Of a stretch of 64,000 nt of DNA, positions 45,692 through 54,798 are shown one piece after another; the stretch's first letter is position 1, and each line of letters begins with the position of its first letter. Below the pieces are notes generated by a model, which saw only the letters and a list, made by a program, of their open reading frames with translations, was not told where the DNA came from and did not search any database. Source of the stretch: Stenotrophomonas sp. SAM-B (GTDB taxonomy: Bacteria; Pseudomonadota; Gammaproteobacteria; Xanthomonadales; Xanthomonadaceae); assembly GCF_013387485.1 (NCBI RefSeq), contig NZ_JABBXB010000002.1, positions 630,405-694,404 of the forward strand, read 5' to 3'. The position numbers were made by a program, and so were the translations under genes.

Positions 45692-46054
45692 ATGTCGCAC
45701 TCCGTCACCTCGATCCTTTCTCAGATCCGCACCTTCCAGACCCAGATGGGGCAGCCCGCCGTCAGTCCGCTGACGGAGCTGCCGCGCAGCAATGCCATCC
45801 AGGGCCTGGTGGCCCCCCAGGAGATCCAGGGCCCCAGCTTCACCGAAACCCTGCGTGGCGCCATCGCCGGCGTCAACGATGCGCAACAGAAATCCGGCGC
45901 GCTGGCCAAGTCCTTCGAACTGGGTGAACCCGGTGCGGACCTGGCCAAAGTGATGGTCGCCTCGCAGCAGTCCCAGATCGCCTTCCGCGCCACCGTGGAA
46001 GTCCGTAACCGTCTCGTCCAGGCTTACCAGGACGTGATGAACATGCCGCTGTAA
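45692..46054 (+). CDS. fliE: Flagellar hook-basal body complex protein FliE
   Basis: FliE joins the MS ring to the rod. The 120-aa product has a Ser/Gln-rich N-terminal half and the conserved C-terminal part (FTETLRGAIAGVNDAQQKS, then DLAKVMVASQQSQIAFRATVEVRNRLVQAYQDVMNMPL), which ends in the diagnostic V-R-N-K/R-L-V-x-A-Y-x-x-x-M-x-M. It leads the operon behind the sigma54 promoter and is 12 bp ahead of fliF. Confidence 0.97.
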   Translation: MSHSVTSILSQIRTFQTQMGQPAVSPLTELPRSNAIQGLVAPQEIQGPSFTETLRGAIAGVNDAQQKSGALAKSFELGEPGADLAKVMVASQQSQIAFRATVEVRNRLVQAYQDVMNMPL

Positions 46055-46066
46055 GGATAGAAACGC

Positions 46067-47707
46067 ATGGCCCTGTCGCTCTCCAAAGAATCGCTGAACA
46101 CCGAAAAGGCTGGACAGTGGTTCGACCGGCTGCAAAGCCTGCAGATCACCCGTCGGCTCGGCCTGATGGCGATGATCGCCGTGGCCGTGGCGGCAGGGCT
46201 GTTCGTGTTCTTCTGGTCGCAGAAGCCGGGCATGGTGCCGCTGTACACCGGGCTGGACCAGAAGGCCACGGCCGAGGCCACCGACCTGTTGCGCGCGGCG
46301 CAGATTCCGTTCCAGCTCGACCCCGCCACCGGCGGCATCACCGTGCCGGAGAAGAACCTGCACGATGCCCGCCTCAAGCTGGCCGGCTCCGGGCTGACCG
46401 ACAGCGGCCGCCTCGGCTTTGAACTGATGGAGCGCGATCCGGGCTTCGGCGTCAGCCAGTTCATGGAGAACGCCCGCTACCAGCATTCGCTGGAAACCGA
46501 GCTGTCGCGCACCATCAACACGCTGCGCCCGGTCCGCGATTCGCGCGTGCACCTGGCCATCCCCAAGCCCAGCGCCTTCACCCGCCAGCGTGACGTGGCC
46601 AGTGCCTCGGTGGTACTGGAACTGCGCGGCGGGCAGCAGCTCGAGCGCGGCCAGATCGATGCGATCGTGCACATGGTCGCGGCCAGCATTCCGGACCTTG
46701 CCCCCGAGCGGGTGACCGTGGTCGACCAGAGCGGGCGCATGCTCAGCGTCTCCGACCCGAACAGCGATGCGGCCATGAATGCCGCGCAGTTCGAGCAGGT
46801 CCGCCGCCAGGAAACCTCGTTCAACCAGCGCATCCGCGAGCTGCTCGAACCGATGACCGGCCCCGGCCGCGTCAATCCGGAAGTCAGCGTGGACATGGAC
46901 TTCTCGGTGATCGAAGAAGCCCGTGAGCTCTACAACGGCGAGCCGCAGAAACTGCGCAGCGAGCAGATGAGCGAGAACAGCAGCAACGTGCCCGGCCCAC
47001 AGGGCGTGCCCGGTGCGGCCAGCAATACCCCGCCCGGCCCAGCGGCCGCCCCGGCCACCGCCCAGGCACCGACCGAAACCTCGAAGAACGCCACCCGCAA
47101 CTACGAGCTGGACCGCACCCTGCAGCACACCCGCCAGCCGGCCGGCCGCATCAAGCGCGTCTCCGTGGCGGTGCTGGTGGACAACGTGCCGCGCGCCGGG
47201 GCCAACGGCAAGATGGCCGACCAGGCGCTCTCGGCTGCTGAGCTGACCCGCGTCGAGGCGCTGGTCAAGCAGGCGGTTGGTTTCGATGCCGAGCGTGGCG
47301 ATACGGTCTCGGTGATGAATGCCCCGTTCGTGCGTGAGGTCACCCCGGTCGAAGGGCCGAAGTGGTGGGAGCTGCCGCAGGTACAGGACGCACTGCGTCT
47401 GCTGCTTGGCGCGATCGTGGTGCTGGCCCTGGTGTTCGGCGTGCTGCGCCCGGCGCTGCGCTCGATCACCGGCCAGACCAAGCCGAAAGACGACGAACTT
47501 GAACCCCACAGTGCCGATGTGCAGCTGGTCGACGATGGCGAGGGCCTGCCTGCGATCGGCAGCGAACGCCTGCACGCGGCGGGACATGAACCCCTGGCGT
47601 TGCCGGTGGACTCTTACGAGGAACGACTGCGCATGGCGCGTGAAGCTGTAAAGACCGATTCCAAGCGCGTGGCCCAGGTGGTCAAGGGCTGGGTGGCCAA
47701 TGATTGA
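46067..47707 (+). CDS. fliF: Flagellar MS-ring protein FliF
   Basis: FliF forms the inner-membrane MS ring that houses the export gate. The 546-aa product has membrane helices at about 31-51 and 443-464. Between them are the YscJ-like ring-building motifs (MVPLYTGLDQKATAEATDLL, ARYQHSLETELSRTINTL, SRVHLAIPKPSAF) and a Pro/Ala-rich stretch (about 305-340). A cytoplasmic tail with EERLRMAREAVKTDSKRVAQVVKGWV binds FliG. It overlaps fliG by eight bases. Confidence 0.98.
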   Translation: MALSLSKESLNTEKAGQWFDRLQSLQITRRLGLMAMIAVAVAAGLFVFFWSQKPGMVPLYTGLDQKATAEATDLLRAAQIPFQLDPATGGITVPEKNLHDARLKLAGSGLTDSGRLGFELMERDPGFGVSQFMENARYQHSLETELSRTINTLRPVRDSRVHLAIPKPSAFTRQRDVASASVVLELRGGQQLERGQIDAIVHMVAASIPDLAPERVTVVDQSGRMLSVSDPNSDAAMNAAQFEQVRRQETSFNQRIRELLEPMTGPGRVNPEVSVDMDFSVIEEARELYNGEPQKLRSEQMSENSSNVPGPQGVPGAASNTPPGPAAAPATAQAPTETSKNATRNYELDRTLQHTRQPAGRIKRVSVAVLVDNVPRAGANGKMADQALSAAELTRVEALVKQAVGFDAERGDTVSVMNAPFVREVTPVEGPKWWELPQVQDALRLLLGAIVVLALVFGVLRPALRSITGQTKPKDDELEPHSADVQLVDDGEGLPAIGSERLHAAGHEPLALPVDSYEERLRMAREAVKTDSKRVAQVVKGWVAND

Positions 47708-48707
47708 TGCACCTCCCCCGCTGACCGGCGTGCAGCGCGCCGCCGTGCTGCTGCTTTCGCTGGGCGAACTGGACGCGGCCGAAGTGCTGCGCCACATGGA
47801 ACCCAAGGAGGTGCAGAAGATCGGCATCGCCATGGCGACCATGACCGACATCACCCGCGAGCAGGTCGAGCGGGTCATGGACCAGTTCGGCAGCGAGCTG
47901 GGCTCCAAGACCTCGCTGGGCGTCGGTTCGGACGATTACATCCGCAACATGCTGGTGCAGGCCTTAGGTACCGAAAAGGCCGGCAGCCTGATCGACCGCA
48001 TCCTGCTCGGCCGCAACACCACCGGCCTGGATGCACTGAAGTGGATGGATCCGCGCGCCGTCGCCGATCTCGTCCGCAACGAGCACCCGCAGATCATCGC
48101 CATCGTGATGGCCCACCTGGAAACCGACCAGGCCGCCGATGCGCTCAAGCTGCTGCCCGAGCGCACCCGGGTGGACGTGCTGCTGCGCATCGCGACCCTG
48201 GATGGCATCCCGCCGAACGCACTCAATGAACTCAACGAGATCATGGAGCGCCAGTTCGCCGGCAACCAGAACCTGAAGTCGTCCAATATCGGTGGCGTGC
48301 AGTGCGCGGCCAACATCCTGAACTTCATGGACAGCGGCCAGGACCAGGCGATCCTGGGCGAGATCGCGCGCATCGACGCCCCGCTCAGTGGCCGCATCCA
48401 GGACCTGATGTTCGTGTTCGACGATCTGGTCGACCTGGACGATCGCGAACTGCAGCTGGTGCTGCGCGAAGTCAGCGGCGAACGCCTCGGCCTGGCCCTG
48501 CGCGGTGCCGACATCAAGGTGCGCGACAAGATCACCCGCAACATGTCCCAGCGTGCAGCTGAAATCCTGCTGGAAGACATGGAAGCCCGTGGCCCGGTGC
48601 GCCTGTCCGACGTGGAAGTGGCGCAGCGCGAGATCCTGGCGATCGTCAAGCGCATGGCCGATGAAGGCACCGTCACCATTGGTGGCAACGCGGAGGCGAT
48701 GCTGTGA
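47700..48707 (+). CDS. fliG: Flagellar motor switch protein FliG
   Basis: FliG couples the rotor to the stator. The 335-aa product shows the N-terminal FliF-binding domain (PLTGVQRAAVLLLSLGELDAAEVLRHM), the middle EHPQ motif (NEHPQIIAIVMAHL) and the C-terminal torque domain with the charged helix (FVFDDLVDLDDRELQLVLREVSGERLGLALRGA). It starts inside the fliF end and its stop overlaps the fliH GTG. Confidence 0.98.
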   Translation: MIDAPPPLTGVQRAAVLLLSLGELDAAEVLRHMEPKEVQKIGIAMATMTDITREQVERVMDQFGSELGSKTSLGVGSDDYIRNMLVQALGTEKAGSLIDRILLGRNTTGLDALKWMDPRAVADLVRNEHPQIIAIVMAHLETDQAADALKLLPERTRVDVLLRIATLDGIPPNALNELNEIMERQFAGNQNLKSSNIGGVQCAANILNFMDSGQDQAILGEIARIDAPLSGRIQDLMFVFDDLVDLDDRELQLVLREVSGERLGLALRGADIKVRDKITRNMSQRAAEILLEDMEARGPVRLSDVEVAQREILAIVKRMADEGTVTIGGNAEAML

Positions 48708-49339
48708 ACAACGCCGTGCGCTGGCTTGCCCCGGACCTGCTGGCGGTGCCCGAGCCGCCACCGGAAGAACAGTTCGAACTCACCGAACCGGATCTGGAGT
48801 TCGAGCCGGAGCCGTTGCTGCAGCTGCCGACCCTGGAGGAAATCCAGGCGATCCAGGACAACGCCGAGAAAGACGGCTTCGACCAGGGCCACGCCGAGGG
48901 GCTGGCCCAGGGCCAGGCCGAAGTGCGCCGCCTGATCGCGCAGATCGAAGGCATCCTCGACAACTTCAGCCGGCCGCTGGTGCGGCTGGAGAATGAAGTG
49001 GTCGCCGCGCTCGGCGAGCTGGCGGTGCGCGTGGCCGGCAACCTGGTCGGCCGTGCCTACGAAGCCGAACCGGAGCTGCTGGCACAGCTGGTCAACGAGG
49101 CCCTGGACGCCGTGGGCGGTGCAAGCCGCGACGTGGAAGTCCGTCTGCACCCCGACGACATCGCCGCACTGGCCCCGGTGCTCAACCTGGCCCCGAACCA
49201 GCGCCTGACGCCGGATCTGAGCCTGAGCCGCGGCGACCTGCGCGTGCACGCCGAAGCCGTGCGCATCGACGGCACGCTGGATGCACGCCTGCGCGGCGCC
49301 CTGGATGCGGTCATCCGCAAAGCCGGAACCACCCCATGA
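48704..49339 (+). CDS. fliH: Flagellar assembly protein FliH
   Basis: FliH regulates the export ATPase FliI. The 211-aa product has an acidic, Pro-rich start, a Gly/Ala-x3-Gly type segment (GFDQGHAEGLAQGQAEVRRLI) typical of the FliH coil, and the C-terminal FliI-binding domain (VRLHPDDIAALAPVL, then LTPDLSLSRGDLRVHAEAVRIDGTLDARLRGAL). It starts at GTG 48704 inside the fliG stop (GTGA) and its stop overlaps the fliI ATG. Confidence 0.95.
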   Translation: MNNAVRWLAPDLLAVPEPPPEEQFELTEPDLEFEPEPLLQLPTLEEIQAIQDNAEKDGFDQGHAEGLAQGQAEVRRLIAQIEGILDNFSRPLVRLENEVVAALGELAVRVAGNLVGRAYEAEPELLAQLVNEALDAVGGASRDVEVRLHPDDIAALAPVLNLAPNQRLTPDLSLSRGDLRVHAEAVRIDGTLDARLRGALDAVIRKAGTTP

Positions 49340-50721
49340 ATACCGAGCCCCTGCCCCTGCCCCCGCCCGCCGACTGGACCGCCGCACGCAACCTGCGGCT
49401 GGCCTCGCGGCTGGACAATATCCGTCCAGACACCGCCCATGGCCGTGGCCTGATCCGCGAAGGCGTGCTGCGCCGTGCGGTCGGCCTGACGCTGGAAGCG
49501 GTCGGCTGCGAAGCCCCGATGGGCGCCAGCTGCAAGGTCGAAGTGGCCGATGGGGGCTGGGTCGATGCCGAAGTGGTCGGCTTCGCCGGTGAACGTACTT
49601 ACCTGATGCCCAGCGCGGAACTGCATGGCCTGCTGCCCAATGCGCGGGTTGTGCCTTCGCTGGGCCGCGGTGGCGTGGAGGTCGGTGAAGGCCTGCTCGG
49701 CCGCGTGATCGACAGCGACGGCGTGCCGCTGGATGGCAAGGGCCCGATCCGCGCCGAAGGCACAGTCGGCATGGCCGGCGTATCGATCAATCCGCTGGCG
49801 CGCGAGCCGATCACCCAGCCGCTGGACGTCGGCGTGCGCGCGATCAACGCACTGCTTCCGATCGGTCGTGGCCAGCGTGTCGGTCTGTTCGCCGGCTCCG
49901 GCGTGGGTAAATCGACGCTGCTGGGCATGATGACCCGCTACACCGCCGCCGACGTCATCGTGGTCGGCCTGATCGGTGAACGTGGCCGCGAAGTGCGTGA
50001 TTTCGTGGAAAGCACCCTCGGTGAAGAAGGCCTGCGCCGCGCGGTGGTGGTGGCCAGCCCGGCCGACCGCCCGCCGCTGGCCCGCCTGCACGGCGCCTAC
50101 CGCGCCACCGCGATCGCCGAGTGGTTCCGCGACCAGGGCTTGAACGTCCTGCTGCTGATGGACTCGTTGACCCGCTTCGCGCAGGCCCAGCGTGAAATCG
50201 GTCTGTCGGTCGGCGAGCCGCCGACCACCCGCGGCTATCCGCCGTCGGTGTTCGCCAAGCTGCCTGCGCTGGTCGAACGCGCCGGCAATGGCGCGAAGGG
50301 CCGCGGCTCGATCACCGCCTTCTACACCGTGCTGACCGAAGGCGACGATCCGCAGGATCCGATCGCCGATGCCGCACGCGCCATTCTCGACGGCCACATC
50401 CTGCTCTCGCGCCGCGTCGCCGACAGCGGCCTGTACCCGGCCATCGACGTGGAATCCTCGGTCAGCCGCGTGGTCACGGAAATCGCCGACGAACCGTGGC
50501 GCCTGCGCATCCGCAAGCTCAAACGGCTGGTCTCGGCGTACTCGTCCAACCGCGACCTGATCGCGATCGGTGCCTACCAGCGCGGCAACGACCCGGCGAC
50601 CGACGAGGCGCTGGAGCGCTGGTCGGACATTGTTGAATTCCTCGGCCAGGACGTCGGCAAAGCCGCCGACCTGCCGCACAGTCAAGCCGCCCTCAAGCGG
50701 CTGGTGGAACCAGAGACTTAA
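49336..50721 (+). CDS. fliI: Flagellum-specific export ATPase FliI
   Basis: FliI is the F1-beta-like ATPase of the flagellar export apparatus. The 461-aa product has Walker A AGSGVGKST at 186-194, Walker B LLLMDSLTRFAQAQREI and the FliI/YscN signature PPTTRGYPPSVFAKLP. It overlaps fliH by ATGA and is 3 bp ahead of fliJ. Confidence 0.98.
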   Translation: MNTEPLPLPPPADWTAARNLRLASRLDNIRPDTAHGRGLIREGVLRRAVGLTLEAVGCEAPMGASCKVEVADGGWVDAEVVGFAGERTYLMPSAELHGLLPNARVVPSLGRGGVEVGEGLLGRVIDSDGVPLDGKGPIRAEGTVGMAGVSINPLAREPITQPLDVGVRAINALLPIGRGQRVGLFAGSGVGKSTLLGMMTRYTAADVIVVGLIGERGREVRDFVESTLGEEGLRRAVVVASPADRPPLARLHGAYRATAIAEWFRDQGLNVLLLMDSLTRFAQAQREIGLSVGEPPTTRGYPPSVFAKLPALVERAGNGAKGRGSITAFYTVLTEGDDPQDPIADAARAILDGHILLSRRVADSGLYPAIDVESSVSRVVTEIADEPWRLRIRKLKRLVSAYSSNRDLIAIGAYQRGNDPATDEALERWSDIVEFLGQDVGKAADLPHSQAALKRLVEPET

Positions 50722-50724
50722 GCC

Positions 50725-51183
50725 ATGATCCAATCCAAGCGCTTCGACCCCTTGCTGAAACGAGCCCAGGACCACGAAGACGAGGTCGCCCGCGACCTGG
50801 CCGAGCGCCAGCGCGCGCTCGACACGCATGTGTCGCGCCTGGATGAGCTGCACCGCTACGCCGAGGAGTACGCCGGCGCACAGATGTCGGCCACCAGCCC
50901 GGCTCAGCTGATGAACCGCCGCGCGTTCCTGGATCGCCTGGACAGCGCGGTCGCCCAGCAGCGGCAGACCGTGGACAACAACCGCGAGAAGGTCGATGCG
51001 GAGCGCGCCCGCCTGTTGCTGGCCAGCCGCGACAAGCAGGTGCTGGAACAGCTGGCCGCCAGTTACCGCGCGCAGGAAAAGGTGGTCACCGACCGCCGCG
51101 ACCAGCGCGAGATGGACGACCTCGGGGCCCGGCGCTCGCGCCAGGCGCAGCGCGAAGACAGCGAGAACGGAGGCACCCCGTGA
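50725..51183 (+). CDS. fliJ: Flagellar export protein FliJ
   Basis: FliJ is the coiled-coil stalk of the export ATPase ring. The 152-aa product is almost all heptad-like helix (KRAQDHEDEVARDLAERQRALDTHVSRLDELHRYAEEY, then RARLLLASRDKQVLEQLAASYRAQEKVVTDRRDQREMDDL), with the FliJ-type charged C terminus. It lies 3 bp after fliI, and its stop overlaps the GTG/ATG starts of fliK. Confidence 0.95.
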   Translation: MIQSKRFDPLLKRAQDHEDEVARDLAERQRALDTHVSRLDELHRYAEEYAGAQMSATSPAQLMNRRAFLDRLDSAVAQQRQTVDNNREKVDAERARLLLASRDKQVLEQLAASYRAQEKVVTDRRDQREMDDLGARRSRQAQREDSENGGTP

Positions 51184-52343
51184 TGCCCCCCGCCCTGCTC
51201 GGCGGCGCCGCATCCGCACAGAATACGGGCGGCACCTCGGCCAGCCCCCGCGCGGACAGCGCCAGCGGCACCGACCGTCGGGACTTTGACGCGCTGCTCA
51301 AGCCGGGCAATGAGGCACCGCGCAACGACACGCCACGCAGGTCGGGCAGCAGCCGCGATGCGGCCAAGAGCACCAACACCACCACTCCGCCCGGCCAGGA
51401 CAAGGACGCAACCACGCGCCCCGCCAAGCCCGGCGCCAAGAAGGCGGACGATCTGGTCGCCGCCACGGATGCCACGGGCAAAACACCGGCCACGCCGGAG
51501 AAGCCGGCCGCCGAACCGGCCGACGACACCGAAGCCGCCTGGCCGCCGCTGGGACTGGCCGGGCTGGCATTGAACGGGCTGCCGGTGCCGGTGCCGGCGC
51601 CCACGCCGGTCACGCCTGTGGCGGCCGGTACCGCCGCCGGCGCCAATGCGGCGCTGCCGGCCCTGGCGACTGCCGCCCCGGATGCGAACGCCACCCCGCC
51701 AGCGCTGGCCGCCGCGCCGTCCACCGACGGCAGCATCGCACTGCCCGGCTTGGCCGCCGAGGCCGCGCCGGCCGACGATGCCCTGCTGCTGAAGACCTTC
51801 ACGGACGCCTTGAACGCGGCCACCAACGACGGGCCCGATGCCCCCGCCAGTCCGTTGCTTCATGCGCTGCAGGGCATGACCGAGGCCAAGCCGGTGGTCG
51901 CCAGCCTGTTCACCGGCTCCCCAACCGCCACCCCGCATCTGGGCGGTGAAGACTTTGACGATGCCGTCGGGGCACGCGTCGGTTGGCTGGCGGACCAGAA
52001 GATCGGCCACGCGCATATCAAGATCACCCCGAACGACCTGGGGCCCATCGAAGTGCGGCTGCAGCTGGACGGCGACAAGGTACATGCCACCTTCACCAGC
52101 GCCCACGCCGATGTGCGTCACGCGCTGGAAAGCAGCCTGCCGCGCCTGCGTGAGCTGCTCGGCGAACAGGGCTTCCAGCTCGGCAATGCCGACGTGGGCC
52201 AGCAGCAGACCTCACCCGACGGCGGACGTGGCGATGGCAGCGGCGGCCTGACCGGCGACGACGGAGAACCGGCGCTGGCCGACACCACCCTGTCCCCGTC
52301 CCAGTTGATCCGCCAGCGCGGCCTGGTCGACGCCTACGCGTGA
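51183..52343 (+). CDS. fliK: Flagellar hook-length control protein FliK
   Basis: FliK measures the hook and switches export specificity through FlhB. The 386-aa product has a long low-complexity Ala/Pro/Thr/Asp-rich ruler (about 1-250) and the conserved C-terminal hook-length domain (about 265-345), with GHAHIKITPNDLGPIEVRLQLDGDKVHATFTSAHADVRHALESSLPRLRELLGEQGF. A GGAGG site precedes both ATG 51183 and GTG 51180; the ATG is used here for its spacing. It is the last gene of the fliE operon and is followed by a REP palindrome. Confidence 0.93.
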   Translation: MPPALLGGAASAQNTGGTSASPRADSASGTDRRDFDALLKPGNEAPRNDTPRRSGSSRDAAKSTNTTTPPGQDKDATTRPAKPGAKKADDLVAATDATGKTPATPEKPAAEPADDTEAAWPPLGLAGLALNGLPVPVPAPTPVTPVAAGTAAGANAALPALATAAPDANATPPALAAAPSTDGSIALPGLAAEAAPADDALLLKTFTDALNAATNDGPDAPASPLLHALQGMTEAKPVVASLFTGSPTATPHLGGEDFDDAVGARVGWLADQKIGHAHIKITPNDLGPIEVRLQLDGDKVHATFTSAHADVRHALESSLPRLRELLGEQGFQLGNADVGQQQTSPDGGRGDGSGGLTGDDGEPALADTTLSPSQLIRQRGLVDAYA

Positions 52344-52347
52344 TCGC

Positions 52348-52378
52348 GTAGCGGTGCAGCCACGCATGGCGTGGCTGC
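52348..52378 (+). repeat. GTAG-type REP palindrome after fliK
   Basis: GTAG (52348) is followed by GCAGCCACGC (52356-52365), loop ATG and GCGTGGCTGC (52369-52378): a perfect ten-base stem 5 bp after the fliK stop. It may end the fliE-fliK mRNA. The remaining stretch to fliL holds the sigma54 promoter. Confidence 0.75.
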
Positions 52379-52462
52379 CCTTGGTTCCGGCGAGGCAAAC
52401 GTCCACCCCTGTGTTGCGTGCCCACCGCCGCCAGAAACCCGACGCACGCCATCTCCAGCATT

Positions 52463-52479
52463 CAGGCACGCGCTTTGCA
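52463..52479 (+). promoter_or_regulatory. Sigma54 promoter of fliLMNOPQR
   Basis: CAGGCACGCGCTTTGCA matches the consensus except A for T next to GG, with exact GG-N10-GC spacing and a perfect TTGCA. The start near 52490 leaves a 24-nt leader to the fliL GTG and rules out longer fliL starts. Confidence 0.82.
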
Positions 52480-52513
52480 TGTAGGCAGGAAGCAATCCTC
52501 TGGAGCTTCCCCC

Positions 52514-53032
52514 GTGGCCGCAGCCGCCGATAAAACCAAGAAATCCGCCGACAAGGACAAGACCGCCAAGCCGCGCAGTCCGCTCCTGGTCACCGCCCTG
52601 GTCGCGGTGCTCGCCGCCGGCGCCGCCGGTGGCGGCGTCTGGTACTTCACCCAGTCCAAGCACGACGACAAGGCCGCCAAGCCGGCCACCAGCAAATCCG
52701 CCGTGCCTGCCCCGGCGCAGTACTTCGGCCTGGAACCACCGTTCGTGGTCAACCTCAACAGCAGCTTCGACGGCCCGCGCTACCTGCAGGTCGAAGTGCA
52801 GCTGATGAGCCGAGACCCGGCCGCGATGGAAGCGATCAAGCTGCATGCGCCGGCCATCCGCGCCAAGCTGCTGATGCTGTTCTCGCAGGTCGAACCGACC
52901 GACATCGCCGACCGCGCCGGCAAAGAGCGCCTGCAGGCCAGTTCCCTGGCCGAAGTACAGAAGCTGCTCAAGGCCGAGACCGGCAAGCCCGGTGCCGACG
53001 AATTGCTGTTCACCAGTTTCGTGACCCAGTAA
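52514..53032 (+). CDS. fliL: Flagellar basal body-associated protein FliL
   Basis: FliL surrounds or stabilises the stator at the basal body. The 172-aa product has a Lys-rich cytoplasmic start, one membrane helix (about 23-45, LLVTALVAVLAAGAAGGGVWYF) and a periplasmic stomatin-like domain with EPPFVVNLNSSFDGPRYLQVEVQLMSRD. GTG 52514 is set by a GGAG site eight bases upstream and by the promoter at 52463. It leads the fliL operon, 8 bp ahead of fliM. Confidence 0.95.
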   Translation: MAAAADKTKKSADKDKTAKPRSPLLVTALVAVLAAGAAGGGVWYFTQSKHDDKAAKPATSKSAVPAPAQYFGLEPPFVVNLNSSFDGPRYLQVEVQLMSRDPAAMEAIKLHAPAIRAKLLMLFSQVEPTDIADRAGKERLQASSLAEVQKLLKAETGKPGADELLFTSFVTQ

Positions 53033-53040
53033 GGGCGACC

Positions 53041-54048
53041 ATGAATGACCTGCTTTCCCAGGACGAGATCGATGCCCTGCTGCATGGCGTGGACTCCGGT
53101 GCGGTCGAGACCGACATCGATGCGCCCACGCCCGGCGAGGCGCGCTCGTACGATTTCGCCAGCCAGGACCGCATCATCCGCGGTCGCATGCCGACCCTGG
53201 AAATGGTCAACGAGCGCTTCGCGCGCCTGTGGCGCATCGGCCTGTTCAACCTGATCCGGCGCTCGGCCGAACTCTCCGTGCGTGGCATCGAGCTGATCAA
53301 GTTCAACGACTACATGCATTCGCTGTACGTGCCGACCAATCTCAACCTGATCCGCTTCAAGCCGCTGCGCGGCACCGGGCTGATCGTGTTCGAGCCGACG
53401 CTGGTGTTCGCGATCGTGGACAACTTCTTCGGCGGTGATGGGCGCTACCCGACCCGCATCGAAGGCCGCGAGTTCACCGCCACCGAAATGCGCGTCATCC
53501 ACCTGCTGCTCAAGCAGACCTTCGCCGACCTGCAGGAAGCCTGGGCGCCGGTGATGGACGTGGAGCTGGAGTACATCAACTCCGAGATCAACCCGCACTT
53601 CGCCAACATCGTGACGCCGCGCGAGTACGTGGTGGTCTGCCGCCTGCACGTCGAACTCGACGGCGGTGGCGGCGACATCCACGTCACCCTGCCCTACTCG
53701 ATGCTCGAGCCGATCCGCGAGCTGCTCGATGCCGGCATCCAGAGCGATCGCAACGACCGCGACGCGAGCTGGGGCGTGATGCTGCGCGAACAGCTCAACA
53801 TCGCCGAAGTCACGCTCTCCAGCGTACTGGCCAGCAAGCGCATGACCCTGCGTGAACTGACCGGCCTCAAGGTCGGCGACATCCTGTCGATCGACATGCC
53901 GGCGCAGGTCCCGTTGTGCGTGGAGAACATCCCGGTGTTCACCGGCGAGTTCGGCATCGCCAACGGGTGCAACGCCGTCAAGATCACCGCCACCCATCCC
54001 CCGGGCACCCGCCCACGCGTTCCCGTACTCCAGGAAGTCTCGAAATGA
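53041..54048 (+). CDS. fliM: Flagellar motor switch protein FliM
   Basis: FliM is the C-ring protein that binds CheY-P. The 335-aa product begins with the CheY-binding motif (LLSQDEIDALLHG, residues 4-16), has the CheC-like middle domain with the GGxG-type loop (FFGGDGRYPTRIEGREFT), and ends in a SpoA domain (VTLSSVLASKRMTLRELTGLKVGDIL). Its stop overlaps the fliN ATG. Confidence 0.98.
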   Translation: MNDLLSQDEIDALLHGVDSGAVETDIDAPTPGEARSYDFASQDRIIRGRMPTLEMVNERFARLWRIGLFNLIRRSAELSVRGIELIKFNDYMHSLYVPTNLNLIRFKPLRGTGLIVFEPTLVFAIVDNFFGGDGRYPTRIEGREFTATEMRVIHLLLKQTFADLQEAWAPVMDVELEYINSEINPHFANIVTPREYVVVCRLHVELDGGGGDIHVTLPYSMLEPIRELLDAGIQSDRNDRDASWGVMLREQLNIAEVTLSSVLASKRMTLRELTGLKVGDILSIDMPAQVPLCVENIPVFTGEFGIANGCNAVKITATHPPGTRPRVPVLQEVSK

Positions 54049-54398
54049 ACGATATCGAATCCAACGAACCGCTGTCCCCGGTGGAACCGACGCCAGCGCA
54101 GTTCACCACGCTGCAGTCCGATGAGAACCTCGGTCCCGAGCTGAACCTGGATGTGATCCTGGATGTACCGGTGACCCTGTCGCTGGAAGTCGGCCGCGCC
54201 CGCCTGCCGATCCGCAACCTGCTGCAGCTCAACCAGGGTTCGGTGGTGGAACTGGAACGCGGTGCCGGCGAATCGCTGGACGTGTTCGTCAACGGCACCC
54301 TGATCGCCCATGGCGAGGTGGTGGTGATCAACGACCGCTTCGGCGTGCGCCTGACCGACGTGGTCAGCCCGAGCGAACGGATCCGGAGACTGCGTTGA
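54045..54398 (+). CDS. fliN: Flagellar motor switch protein FliN
   Basis: FliN is the lower C-ring subunit and export docking site. The 117-aa product has a variable acidic start and the SpoA domain (LNLDVILDVPVTLSLEVGRARLPIRNLLQLNQGSVVELERGAGE, then VNGTLIAHGEVVVINDRFGVRLTDVVSPSERI), which ends in the typical R-x-x-x-L. It is coupled to fliM by ATGA; its stop overlaps the TTG of fliO. Confidence 0.98.
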   Translation: MNDIESNEPLSPVEPTPAQFTTLQSDENLGPELNLDVILDVPVTLSLEVGRARLPIRNLLQLNQGSVVELERGAGESLDVFVNGTLIAHGEVVVINDRFGVRLTDVVSPSERIRRLR

Positions 54399-54796
54399 GT
54401 GCCGGGCTGCTGATCGCGGCCGGCGCCTCGACGGTCAAGGTCGGCCAGCATGCCGCCGCCGCACCGGGCATGTTCGGTGCGGTGCTGGCGTTGCTGGGCG
54501 TGCTGGCACTGATCGTCGGCCTCGGCTGGCTGCTCAAGCGCATGCCCGGCAGCGGCTTCCGCCCGGCCGAAGGCCTGCGCGTGGTCGCCAGCCTGACCGT
54601 CGGTGCCAAGGAGCGCGTGGTGGTGGTCGAGGTCAATGGCACCCAACTGCTGCTGGGTGTCACCGCCGGCGGCATCAACACGCTGCATCAGCTGCCCGAA
54701 CCGCTGCCGACCCCGCCGCCGGCGCGCCTTCCCGATTTCAAACACCTCCCGAATTTCGCCCAGCTGCTGCAACAGCGGCTGCGCAAGGAATCCTGA
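54395..54796 (+). CDS. fliO: Flagellar biosynthetic protein FliO
   Basis: FliO helps FliP assemble into the export gate. The 133-aa product has one membrane helix (about 28-48, MFGAVLALLGVLALIVGLGWLL), a cytoplasmic domain with LRVVASLTVGAKERVVVVEVNGTQLLLGVTAGGI, and a Pro-rich tail. The start is TTG 54395, overlapping the fliN TGA, with GGAG six bases upstream. The next Met would remove the membrane helix, so the rare TTG start is well supported. fliP follows 2 bp later. Confidence 0.93.
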   Translation: MSAGLLIAAGASTVKVGQHAAAAPGMFGAVLALLGVLALIVGLGWLLKRMPGSGFRPAEGLRVVASLTVGAKERVVVVEVNGTQLLLGVTAGGINTLHQLPEPLPTPPPARLPDFKHLPNFAQLLQQRLRKES

Positions 54797-54798
54797 TC